DNA of 17,428 nt from Phoronis ovalis (taxonomy: Eukaryota > Phoronida > Phoronidae), in assembly GCA_028565635.1 (NCBI GenBank), contig JAOXYB010032841.1, forward strand, positions 10,359-27,786, in the 5' to 3' direction. The position numbers and the translations under genes are program-made. Below the pieces are notes generated by a model. That model ran no database searches. It saw only the letters and a program-made list of their open reading frames with translations, and had not been told where the DNA came from. This document shows positions 9,201 to 17,428 of the stretch, piece by piece. Every line of letters starts with the position of its first letter. The stretch's first letter is position 1.

Positions 9201-11524
9201 ACCTAGGCATGTGATAAGTAATTAGTTTCAATTATTATATAATAATACTTACATTGATGGAAACTGAACTAAATGCTTGGAATGATCATCAGGCTGGCAT
9301 GTGTATTTACTACAAAAAAAAAATAAATGTACAATCTTGTACTTTCATAATACACGTATGTTAAAGAATGAGGACTCCTTTGAAAACCGGTGTTGTCAAA
9401 AATAAATAAAAAAGTGGTAGACAGTATAAATTATCAGACACATGTATCTGAAAAGAGACTTGCTTATTCGGGACTTATTCGGAGCTTACACTTGTCCTGT
9501 AATTCTTTGGTCAAACAGCCAATAATGTGTGAAGTAATGAGACTGTAATCTCCATATTATTTATTCTTCTGATTATGTTTCTGTTACACATATAAGCGCA
9601 TATACCTGAGACTATTTTACAATTTTCAAGTTAATTCTATGTATAAAAACACTGTTTTATATATGCGACAAGCTTACAGTAGTTTACTTTCAGACAAGTA
9701 AAAGAGAATAAATATTCAAGTTATGGTTTTACACTTAATATGTAATAGTATGTTAGTACTATAATTTCAATATAGCTGCAGTATCTCTAATCACATGCAT
9801 TATGTGAACAACTTACTCATCATGGTACTCCAGTCCAAGCACTCCTTGGTTTTTCACAATATGATATTCTCTTGGGATTAACGTGTCAGGTAATTCTAAT
9901 ACTTTAGGCTCCTCATCAGGTCGTCTGGCCTCGCTCTGGTCAAATTTGTCCCCACGTTCTGGATATGTATCTTTTAGAGGTACATCATACAGGAAGGAAA
10001 TGTCCCTAAAATCAATCGCAAAAATGATTTAAATAAGAATTTGATAAAAAATCTGTGCAACATAAGATCACTGCAGATGACCTAAGAGTCGTGTATTTCA
10101 GTGGGTTGCCACTGGCCTGAGACTGCTAGGTTGCCACTGGCCTGAGACTGAAAGGTTGCCACTGGCCTGGGACTGCAAGTTTTTTTCTTGCTCATTTCTG
10201 TAAAGTAAGGCTTTCTGTTCTTACCTAGATAATTTGTTTGCACAGTGTTTGGGATCGTTCTATAATGAATTGAAGTTACTGTACAGGGAGCTGGAATAGT
10301 CAATCATACCATGAACATTATTCCTATATCCACAAATTTTACCTTTAAAAGTGTCAATATATAGCCTTGAGCAATAACTGTACTTACTTCCCCGCACCAC
10401 AATCACATGGTGTGTGATCAATCAGATGTTTAAATTTATCTCGCCTCCTGTGATTCCACACATTATTTGGTGGTTTTCGAGGTGGCAACTGAAACATAAG
10501 ATAATATACAACTTAATTATCACTCTTCTATGTGTCATATTCCTGGTAAAATTTTGGCATTTGCTTTAAATATGTCTGTTATACTTACATGTTTATCATA
10601 TGGGCATTTTTTTTCTGCCCTGTTTATATTATTGTGTACCATTGAGCCAAGCAAAGAGTGAAGTGGCTCGGGAAATATTCTGAATCAAAGTGATACAGGA
10701 AGGTTATGCATGGTGTACCATGGGAAGACTATATGATATCATTCAGTGCAACACGCTGTAAATACTCTTAATTAAATAGTTTAATTATAAAAGCATTTAC
10801 CACGAACTGGAAAAACTCATGTAATCACATTTTTTTTAAATCTTACCCCAGTAACATTTATATTTCTTGTCCTGGTTACAGGGCCCAGATGTTCTTGAGT
10901 AGGAGGAGGTTGTGTTAAGGCAAATAATACATCTTCAGGAAGAAAATCACTTTGTAGAGATGTTGGTAAAGGCTTAGTCTTGTCAACTGTTGCATCACTA
11001 GTCTTAAGATCTGGCAAAGGACCTAACAGCAACATTTTTAAATATTCAATACATAATGTGGTTTACCCGCGTTACAGTATGTCATAAAGTATTAAATACA
11101 TGACCAATATATGCAAGCTTACAACTGAGGGTTATAAGTTTTTTGCATTCTTAAACCAAATGATGGTTTTACACTTGAAATTTAAATTGGAATTGAAGCA
11201 CTAAAGATCCATGACCATTTTATCATAAAATAACTTTGACTGATTGAGATAGCAAAAACTGAGTTCTTAGAGGCTGTCATAGTAGAGCAATTACTAAATT
11301 CAAACAGTTACCTTACTGATAGCAAAGCTCATCCACCAACAATTGAAAATTCGAAGTATATCATGAATTACTAAATGTGAACTTGGGAATTAAATGCACT
11401 CACTCTGTTGTCCATTTGTGGCTGCTGCTACCATCTTTCCAGAATTCCTCGGCGTTGCCCTAGCAGAAAATTGCTGTGACTTTGGTGTAACTGGAGGACT
11501 AGGGGCTATCTGCACATCAGCCAT
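182..11524 (-). CDS. AXDND1: AXDND1 orthologue (axonemal dynein light chain domain protein), 17 exons, 3' end outside window
   Basis: A coiled-coil protein of motile cilia or sperm flagella; the family is implicated in axonemal dynein function and spermiogenesis. Coding exons, 5' to 3': 11404-11524, 10847-11022, 10388-10488, 9817-10005, 9253-9309, 8772-8955, 8232-8326, 7869-7961, 7461-7527, 6755-6913, 5904-6172, 3098-3179, 2578-2809, 2022-2156 (possible cassette), 1304-1419, 634-731, 182-275. All junctions are GT-AG and phases chain without a stop, giving 756 codons. Family signatures: LPTSLQSDFLPEDVL (about residue 62), DISFLYDV (134), TLIPREYHIV (173), then an axonemal dynein light chain (DNALI1/p28-like) domain from about residue 215 to 415, with the hallmark FHEMIRQVSVECIERGDLL. 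The rest is helical and charged, typical of coiled coil. The last exon ends in phase 0 at a donor, so the gene continues beyond position 1. The orthology call rests on remembered family motifs, not on a search. Confidence 0.9.
634..731 (-). CDS. AXDND1: AXDND1 exon 16
   Basis: Encodes LLDDWISNIDDGISIVGSTQ and KEEYREKGFPHIP. Acceptor TTTCAG, donor GTGAGT, leaves in phase 2. Too short to stand out as an ORF, but the phases fit both neighbours. Confidence 0.83.
1304..1419 (-). CDS. AXDND1: AXDND1 exon 15
   Basis: Encodes GVAKVFIQIINSLETWHTKM and LSDRDWQLFYE. Acceptor TTTTCAG, donor GTATAT, phase 1 in and 0 out. Two longer overlapping ORFs here run into the flanking introns and are shadows. Confidence 0.88.
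2022..2156 (-). CDS. AXDND1: AXDND1 candidate exon 14 (3n cassette, possibly alternative)
   Basis: A 135-nt open stretch with a good pyrimidine tract (CTTCTTTCTGCTAATAG) and a GTGAGC donor, phase 1 at both ends. It encodes ARKRRHVKLSEERIFPVIER and continues to LKQCRVKMFGENG. It can be included or skipped without changing frame. Its C-terminal half resembles the end of exon 13: both end L-N-x(4)-L-type helix then GENG at the same phase. That suggests exon duplication. Whether it is used is inference, because exons 13 and 15 also join naturally without it. Confidence 0.65.
2211..2348 (+). other. Coding-like 45-codon ORF antisense in AXDND1 intron 13
   Basis: Reads MERKQVQSNDQTDIWVRDLS then EKRQEKKAAIQKKFLQYKKY and ends VRTSI before TAA at 2346-2348. 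It has a charged, helical, coiled-coil-like composition. Its left flank is the purine strand of the exon 14 pyrimidine tract, which explains part of the Lys/Glu/Arg richness. No family recognised; low confidence that it is expressed. Confidence 0.2.
2578..2809 (-). CDS. AXDND1: AXDND1 exon 13
   Basis: Encodes RLQKDVENFSGDAMLNGEEI, then WTECALILFGRHKEGGKTYP and EEMLMEFNLRLNGEN. Acceptor TTATTTTAG, donor GTAAGA. It leaves in phase 1 with G, so it can join in frame either to the candidate cassette exon (giving Ala) or straight to exon 15 (giving NGENGVAK). Confidence 0.9.
3098..3179 (-). CDS. AXDND1: AXDND1 exon 12
   Basis: An 82-nt exon after the long intron, encoding NKDGHFVKLPNTDKQIDMAE and DIKHMEE. 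Acceptor TTCTATTGTAG, donor GTATAT. Phase 2 in and 0 out, which exactly joins exon 11 to exon 13. There are no stops and the sequence continues the helical character. Confidence 0.85.
3180..5903 (-). other. AXDND1 intron 11 (2,724 bp)
   Basis: By far the longest intron; the others are 270-602 bp. It is AT-rich with no exon that fits the phase 2 to phase 2 junction. It holds an unassigned minus-strand ORF at 3733-4020 with no recognisable domain, and a perfect 17-bp palindrome GCATTATAATATAATGC at 5020-5036. A decayed mobile element may account for the length, but none can be named. Confidence 0.6.
5904..6172 (-). CDS. AXDND1: AXDND1 exon 11
   Basis: Encodes about 90 residues from VTEETKLNTAKRLHVSEKAW through HMDRFRDMLEKF to FQRYFKKHV. 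The SEKAW and LLSDQDSQ elements resemble the mid-region of the vertebrate protein. Acceptor TTTTGTAG, donor GTAAGT. It leaves in phase 2 into the longest intron of the gene (2,724 bp). Confidence 0.9.
6755..6913 (-). CDS. AXDND1: AXDND1 exon 10
   Basis: Encodes LKSALAESQKNASLLAEYHD, then LYELQRKRLEKL and EEKEIWSTAAYSLALK. The AEYHDLY..QR.R and EK..WS.A.YSLALK patterns are strong AXDND1 signatures. Acceptor ATTTTATAG, donor GTAACA, phase 0 at both ends (53 codons). Confidence 0.93.
7461..7527 (-). CDS. AXDND1: AXDND1 exon 9
   Basis: Encodes SELGEVKDHDQRVTAEARQA and ends QED. Acceptor TTTTTAG, donor GTAAGC. Enters in phase 2 and leaves in phase 0, matching exons 8 and 10. Coiled-coil segment, too short to be seen as a free-standing ORF. 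Confidence 0.87.
7869..7961 (-). CDS. AXDND1: AXDND1 exon 8
   Basis: Encodes SLHEEVMAQRALDRRLTEEL and ends TITSLTR. It is helical and charged, part of the coiled coil of the dynein light chain domain. The acceptor is TTTCAG and the donor GTAGGC. Phase 2 at both ends and 3n long. Confidence 0.9.
8232..8326 (-). CDS. AXDND1: AXDND1 exon 7
   Basis: Begins VSVECIERGDLLSELRFRY directly after the MIRQ of exon 6, completing the conserved dynein light chain block (known in the family as IRQV..C.ERG.LL..V). The acceptor is TTTAG and the donor GTAATA, slightly weaker than its neighbours. Leaves in phase 2. Confidence 0.92.
8772..8955 (-). CDS. AXDND1: AXDND1 exon 6 (start of dynein light chain domain)
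   Basis: Encodes KPNSRFEVKQLKKTLEDML, then GPTQMHNLLELIKKEQNVYN and VVFHEMIRQ. The FHEMIRQVS stretch corresponds to the FDELIRQVT block of DNALI1/p28 axonemal dynein light chains. The acceptor is TTTCAG and the donor GTAAGT, leaving in phase 0. An overlapping longer ORF reads through the donor and is a shadow of this exon. Confidence 0.93.
9253..9309 (-). CDS. AXDND1: AXDND1 exon 5 (57-nt microexon)
   Basis: This 19-codon exon completes the DDKYT motif across the junction with exon 4 and ends with FPSM, split with exon 6. The acceptor follows a T-rich tract ending GTAG, and the donor is GTAAGT. Being 3n long and phase 2 at both ends, it could be skipped without a frameshift, but its residues are conserved in the family. 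Confidence 0.88.
9817..10005 (-). CDS. AXDND1: AXDND1 exon 4
   Basis: The acceptor is TTTTAG and the donor GTAAGT, entering and leaving in phase 2. It opens with DISFLYDVPLKDTYPERGD and later encodes DTLIPREYHIVKNQGVLGLE, the two most recognisable AXDND1 motifs. The split Asp codon runs into exon 5. Confidence 0.93.
10104..10178. repeat. 25-bp x 3 minisatellite in AXDND1 intron 3
   Basis: Three adjacent 25-bp units at 10104-10128, 10129-10153 and 10154-10178 share GGTTGCCACTGGCCTG, then a near-identical AGACTG tail with 2-3 variable bases. The array is far more GC-rich than the surrounding intron. Each unit contains one GTTGCC. Confidence 0.95.
10388..10488 (-). CDS. AXDND1: AXDND1 exon 3
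   Basis: The acceptor is TTTCAG and the donor GTAAGT, entering in phase 0 and leaving in phase 2. It encodes LPPRKPPNNVWNHRRRDKF and FKHLIDHTP, a basic stretch that in the family precedes the DISFLYDV motif. The split Lys codon is completed by exon 4. Too short to be visible as a free-standing ORF. Confidence 0.9.
10847..11022 (-). CDS. AXDND1: AXDND1 exon 2
   Basis: Enters in phase 1 after an acceptor ending TTAG and leaves in phase 0 at a GTAAGA donor. It encodes the conserved LPTSLQSDFLPEDVLFALT segment (about residues 62-80), a signature of the AXDND1 N-terminal region. An upstream in-frame ATG at 11035 lies in the intron and is not the gene start. Confidence 0.9.
11404..11524 (-). CDS. 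AXDND1: AXDND1 exon 1 (coding start)
   Basis: The start ATG lies at 11524-11522 and the exon encodes MADVQIAPSPPVTPKSQ and following residues, 40 codons plus one base. This N-terminus is Pro/Ser/Thr/Ala-rich and looks disordered. The donor reads GTGAGT (plus-strand complement at 11398-11403). The split Ser codon is completed by exon 2, which confirms the frame. This start was chosen because it is the first ATG after the leader intron that opens into the conserved frame. Confidence 0.85.
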
Positions 11525-11597
11525 ACTTATAGTGTTTCTTAAGTTATTCTATGCACGTTATATCTTTTAATTTATTAAATGGTCGTAACTTTCATTT
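11525..11597 (-). other. AXDND1: AXDND1 5' untranslated part of exon 1
   Basis: The segment between a strong acceptor (TTTGTTCTTGCAG, its AG complementary to 11598-11599) and the start ATG. It carries a 6-codon upstream ORF starting at 11595 and ending TAA at 11575. It is joined to the upstream leader exon by removal of an intron at 11598-11787. Confidence 0.6.
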
Positions 11598-11787
11598 CTG
11601 CAAGAACAAATTGTGCAACTGAACATGGGCAATATAGTGCAGTAATCAGACATTTGTAACACAAAAATATATATATTATACCAGTATCAACATGTTTTGT
11701 GATACATTGACCTTTGAACTTTATTAAATGCCAAATATTTAATAATTGATCGTGATTAAAATATCAAAACAATGTTAAATAACTTAC

Positions 11788-11811
11788 TTAAAGTTCTGTT
11801 ACGTCCACCAT
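11788..11811 (-). other. AXDND1: AXDND1 non-coding first exon (3' part, with upstream ORF)
   Basis: A strong donor GTAAGT (complement at 11782-11787) ends a leader exon whose transcription start is unknown but must lie close above 11811. The segment is exactly an upstream ORF: ATG at 11811-11809, then MVDVTEL, with TAA as the last three exon bases before the donor. Confidence 0.55.
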
Positions 11812-11880
11812 TATCGTTTACTGTTGCCAAGTACAATCGGAAATTGAAAAGAATTGTGGGTAATATTAGTAAATTCAAAG

Positions 11881-11890
<10 letters not shown>
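11812..11890. promoter_or_regulatory. Probable bidirectional promoter of AXDND1 and SURF2
   Basis: Only 69 bp separate the first AXDND1 leader ATG (minus strand) from the SURF2 ATG (plus strand), so both start sites must lie in or beside this gap. Seen here: an RFX half-site GTTGCC at 11823-11828 with a degenerate second half AGTACA at 11830-11835; a GGAA core at 11839-11842; TACCCACAATTC on the minus strand at 11852-11863, loosely like a ZNF143/Staf site; and AAAGATGGCTGCGC at 11877-11890, close to the YY1 consensus and spanning the SURF2 start codon. No TATA box is evident. Binding is inferred from motif likeness only. Confidence 0.6.
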
Positions 11891-14397
<2,507 letters not shown>

Positions 14398-14630
14398 AAT
14401 ATTTCATAAATATATCAGTCTTTTAGCTTTTCAAAAATCACTTTGATTTATTCATGTAGCACAAGTCAAGGGAATGGTGATTTAGAAAAAGTGGTTGATG
14501 ATAGATTCTCTTATACTCTGGAACATAACCTGTGACGGATAAAAAAAATTTGAATACTTGTTATTCAGATGAGTATTATTAACACAATAGTGCTGCGTTT
14601 TTAGATTAAACAAACAATATCTACAAAACC

Positions 14631-14636
14631 AATAAA
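14631..14636 (+). terminator. Alternative poly(A) signal for SURF2
   Basis: AATAAA about 234 nt after the stop codon, followed within 15 nt by TATTTTTGT, a T-rich downstream element. This gives a more ordinary 3' UTR than the hexamer overlapping the stop. Confidence 0.45.
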
Positions 14637-14805
14637 AATATTTTTGTAAGAAAAATTATCAGTTTCTCCATAGTACTTCCTTAAGTTCTAAGAGCATTCC
14701 ACCGCTTTTTCATTGGTTAACCAAAGAATTGAATTTTACACACTTTTTCTGGTTTCCTGTATTTTTACTGTAGATATTTGAATGCTGCAGTTTGGACATA
14801 ACCTG

Positions 14806-15165
14806 AGGTAATAACCAGCTAAAAACAGCGAAAAAGCAAGATTCTAGTAAAACAGCTGGGAAGGTTAAATGATGTTATTGTAAAATTTGTCATAAATGTA
14901 CGTTTTGAAGAATCTTTGTTCAAGTTTTAGTTCTGCAGAAAAAGTAGGTGCAACGCTGATTGGAAAATACGGTTTATAAAAGGCCTTGCTCTCTGATGTT
15001 GGAATGTCCTGTGAAATATGGAAAAGATAACATTTTCATTACAATTTGAATACTTTATTATTTATGTGAGTATTATTAACACAATAGTGCTAAATTATGA
15101 GCAATAATTTAACAAATATTTTTTTTCCAAATAATATTGTACCAAAACCGAAATACAAATGTGTT
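14806..15165. repeat. Duplicated SURF2 3' end, copy 2 (degenerate)
   Basis: Offset 485-519 bp from copy 1, the growing offset reflecting small insertions. It retains the coding frame of the SURF2 tail: a short open frame from 14807 reads QLKTAKKQDSSKTAGKVK and then stops, against RKKQDSSKTAKKVKTVVQ in the true exon. The AATAAA of copy 1 is not conserved at the matching place. Likely a dead partial copy of the terminal exon and 3' UTR. Confidence 0.75.
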
Positions 15166-15286
15166 AAAAAAATAATAAATTCATCTTGTTTTCCAACATT
15201 ACTGTGCTTTGAATAATCATTGATTAATCCAACAATTGAACTATACATACATTTTCTACCTATTTCTTGGTATAGATGTTAATAAA

Positions 15287-15520
15287 ATGCTGACAGTTTC
15301 GACAGTTTCCAATTCTGTGCATTTAACCTGCATTTTATCAAATAATTTAAATGTATTTATGAACATTACAGAACAAAATACAGTGCTTTCCACTACTGAA
15401 AAATGGCAAACTGTGCTCAAGCACCAATTTGAGCACATTATCCATAAGAGTGGTCCTCGTATTCAATGCATAAGAAACTTTCGGAAAAAGTCCTATTCAG
15501 ATTTAAAATGCACACTATAA
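15287..15520 (+). other. Unassigned 77-codon ORF
   Basis: An ATG-initiated open frame beginning MLTVSTVSNSVHLTC and ending SYSDLKCTL before TAA. The frame is open upstream to 15236 through an acceptor-like TTTCTTGGTATAG ending at 15274. I recognise no domain. It could be a chance ORF in AT-rich DNA, a decayed mobile-element fragment, or an unrecognised exon. Confidence 0.2.
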
Positions 15521-16640
15521 AATAACATGAGTACAGAGAAATGTAGTTATTCTAAGACTCTAGTTACCAGTATACTGTACCCGTAATCAACTCCCTACAA
15601 AAGGAGCATAAATCCAGCACTTATATAGTGCTCACAGGACAATTTACACTACATATGTTATCTTGTACAAAAGGACATCTAGATAATGTCCTAATGCGCA
15701 AGGTTGGCATTTCATCTTTTTACAGTTGTCATGGAAAATTTATAGCACTTTAAGTTGTACGAAATTGTATATGTAGTTGAAAAATTAATTACAGGTAACA
15801 AAACCAAATATCGCGCAATAAAACGTAAATGGAAAAACATATAAAATAAAACAACAATCATCAATAGTTCAAAGTTTTTCAACAAGCTACCTTTTAAACT
15901 TTGTTACGTAATTAACTATAATGATCTTCTAAACTTGATCATGATGCCATATACAATAAATTTCCTTAAGTATTTAGAAAAATTAATATCACACTATATA
16001 AGATATGTTGGCAAGGAGCGCTTCGCATGGCATCATAAAAATATACCATATCTGTATTAATGTAAATGTTTGGGTCCTTGTCCCGCTTTGCATCCATTCA
16101 AATATATAAGATATCACAGCAAACTTGAGCAAAAATCACGGCAATTTTTAAATGCATATAAATGTACTAATACTACGATTATAATCTATATCACTCAGCC
16201 AAAAATAACGAGTATAATTATCACAATTTGCAACAGTAATTATTTTGCCATGCCACCTTTGCATTCAGTTTTCATATAAAGCAACATCACCTCCAAAATT
16301 TGATTTACTCAACAAATATTATTTCAGCTTTGTAACACATCGTGGCTGCCTTACATAATTAATAACAAAAAACATAAAATGTTTCTGTTTTCTCATTTTC
16401 CCGCGGTTGGGTTTTCTGCATTAATCGAACGTGTTCTTCAGTGCACTTAGTTATAAATTGAAACTGTTCTTTGCCATACTGTTTAGTAGGGTTACGTCAA
16501 ATATAAACACAGGAAACGGGTGTAGAAAACTCTAAATATGTTTATAATTATAGGAACAGTGATATTAGAATGAAATAATTCAATTATTTAAATGGTTAAA
16601 CAGAACTTTGTACGATCAACGCCTGGTGACTGATAAACGG

Positions 16641-16768
16641 CTAAAAGGTAGAGAAGGGTCCTAGAGCTTGAGACTTTTCTCTTCTTATTCCGTTAACGGT
16701 AAAAGCTGGAAACATTTTCTTGCTCTGAGATAATTTGGGTTCATATTCTCCAGGACCTGGTGTTTTTT
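16641..16768 (-). CDS. STPG-type gene, terminal exon
   Basis: Acceptor AATTGTTTCAG. Encodes EKTPGPGEYEPKLSQSKKMF, PAFTVNGIRREKSQALGPF and STF, with stop TAG at 16643-16641. TPGPGEY is the canonical sperm-tail PG-rich repeat core. Too short to appear as a long ORF. Confidence 0.82.
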
Positions 16769-17398
16769 CTGAAACAATTAGTTTAAAATAGTTATATATA
16801 ATAACGTTTCATAAAAAGACCATAAAAATATTCACTGAAAAACTTTAATTTAGCAACGTATATTTATTTTATTAAATGCGTAATTTATTCAATGATTATG
16901 TGCAGAAAGCTGTACGTGCTGTATACACGACTTTTTCCACTTACCAATTGGCCCCCACAACTGAGTTCTCTGTCTAGGAGTAAGAGAGTACGAAGATCCT
17001 CTTTTCAGTGTCAGTTTGTCTGCTTTAGCTACGTCGTATTCCCATGGAGCCGGTTCGTTCTCTGAGCCTCGTTTGTTAATAATATAATTCTTTCCTCTTT
17101 CGGCAATTGTGTGCGCTGGATACGATGGAAAGGTTCTTTGACGTGGACCTATCAGCGACACTGTTTTATATGAAGCTGGAGTTGGCCACTGTAAAATGTA
17201 AAGCAAAGGCACATATAACTACTTGTCATAATTATAATTTTTTTTAAATTTACACAATAATCAGATCACTTGGTACAACAGTCACTGGCCAAATCTGCCT
17301 TACCTTCCTATCGGTGAAGAAATCCGCTTTGTAGTTAAAGACTTCCGGGCCTTGAAACCAAGTTTTTGCCCACGATGTTCGTGCTCCTTCTTTGACAT
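16641..17398 (-). CDS. Sperm-tail PG-rich (SHIPPO/STPG/CIMAP-type) repeat protein, 3' part
   Basis: The C-terminal 154 residues of a ciliary/sperm flagellar microtubule-associated protein; members of this repeat family decorate axonemal or other stable microtubules. Exons, 5' to 3': 17304-17398, 16945-17188, 16641-16768, with short introns of 115 and 176 bp, all GT-AG, phases 0 and 1 at the two junctions. Three SHIPPO-like turns are visible: WPTPASYKT, PAPWEYDV and TPGPGEYEP, each followed by a basic stretch with RGSSYSLTPR- or FPAFTV-like text; the C-terminus is ALGPFSTF. The entry exon begins with a split codon, so the 5' part lies beyond position 17428. I cannot say which paralogue (ODF3/CIMAP1, STPG or another) this is. 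Confidence 0.78.
16945..17188 (-). CDS. STPG-type gene, penultimate exon
   Basis: Acceptor ACATTTTACAG, donor GTAAGT. Encodes WPTPASYKTVSLIGPRQRTF, then SYPAHTIAERGKNYI, ENEPAPWEYDVAKADKL and RGSSYSLTPRQRTQLWGPI. Two proline-rich SHIPPO-type repeats. The longer ORF reading into the introns on both sides is not the exon boundary. Confidence 0.82.
17304..17398 (-). CDS. STPG-type gene, third-last exon
   Basis: Acceptor ATTACAG, donor GTAAGG. In the frame required by the next exon it encodes (D)VKEGARTSWAKTWFQGPE and FNYKADFFTDRK. An ATG in a different frame begins exactly at 17398 and is open across the exon, but it would not join the downstream repeats in frame. Confidence 0.75.
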
Positions 17399-17428
17399 CT
17401 GTAATATAAAATAATGAAGACATTACAA

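Larger units (their letters stand above)
14398..16640. other. Intergenic region between convergent SURF2 and the STPG-type gene
   Basis: 2.2 kb of AT-rich DNA between two 3' ends. It holds the duplicated SURF2 tail, a small ORF at 15287-15520, and hairpins at 15616-15632 and 15673-15691. The right part (about 16300-16640) is probably the 3' UTR of the minus-strand gene, but I see no clear AATAAA for it. No other gene is supported. Confidence 0.6.

Noticed and set aside
11854-11880. Upstream in-frame extension of SURF2 (residues before MAAPVATREI)
   Set aside because: The extension begins at a TTG, not an ATG, and lies in the promoter/leader. The ATG at 11881 has a good initiation context and matches family length.
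17304-17398. ATG-initiated alternative frame at 17398 as the true start of the STPG-type gene
   Set aside because: It is open, but its frame does not continue into the WPTPASY repeat exon, whereas the split-codon frame does.

Overview
This is nuclear DNA of a metazoan, almost certainly an AT-rich invertebrate. Every gene is split into short exons bounded by GT...AG introns, most donors read GTAAGT or GTAAGA, and two of the three genes encode ciliary or flagellar proteins. A mollusc or another lophotrochozoan is plausible, but the sequence alone does not fix the phylum. I see no prokaryotic, organellar or viral gene, no tRNA or rRNA, no CRISPR array and no intact transposon.

Layout, left to right. 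Positions 182-11524 on the minus strand hold 17 coding exons of an AXDND1 orthologue (axonemal dynein light chain domain-containing 1). The exons were rebuilt with consistent splice phases. They give 756 codons, or 711 if one candidate 45-codon cassette exon is skipped, and the gene runs off the left edge before its stop. Its 5' leader is split by a small intron and carries two short upstream ORFs. Positions 11881-14397 on the plus strand hold a complete five-exon SURF2 gene (249 aa). The two genes are head to head, with only 69 bp between the first upstream ATG of AXDND1 and the SURF2 start codon, so they very probably share a bidirectional promoter. That gap contains an RFX (X-box) half-site, and a YY1-like motif spans the SURF2 ATG. 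Positions 14398-16640 hold no convincing gene: they contain a degenerate tandem copy of the SURF2 3' end, a small unassigned ORF and a few hairpins. Positions 16641-17398 on the minus strand hold the last three exons of a sperm-tail PG-rich (SHIPPO/STPG/CIMAP-type) repeat protein that continues past the right edge.

How the genes relate. AXDND1 and the STPG-type protein both belong to the motile cilium or sperm flagellum. SURF2 is a housekeeping nuclear/nucleolar protein. In mammals SURF2 shares a tiny bidirectional promoter with SURF1; here its divergent partner is AXDND1, so the architecture is similar but the partner differs. I found no clearly new biological system. The points most worth a second look are the AXDND1-SURF2 promoter, the candidate duplicated cassette exon of AXDND1, and the duplicated SURF2 terminal exon.
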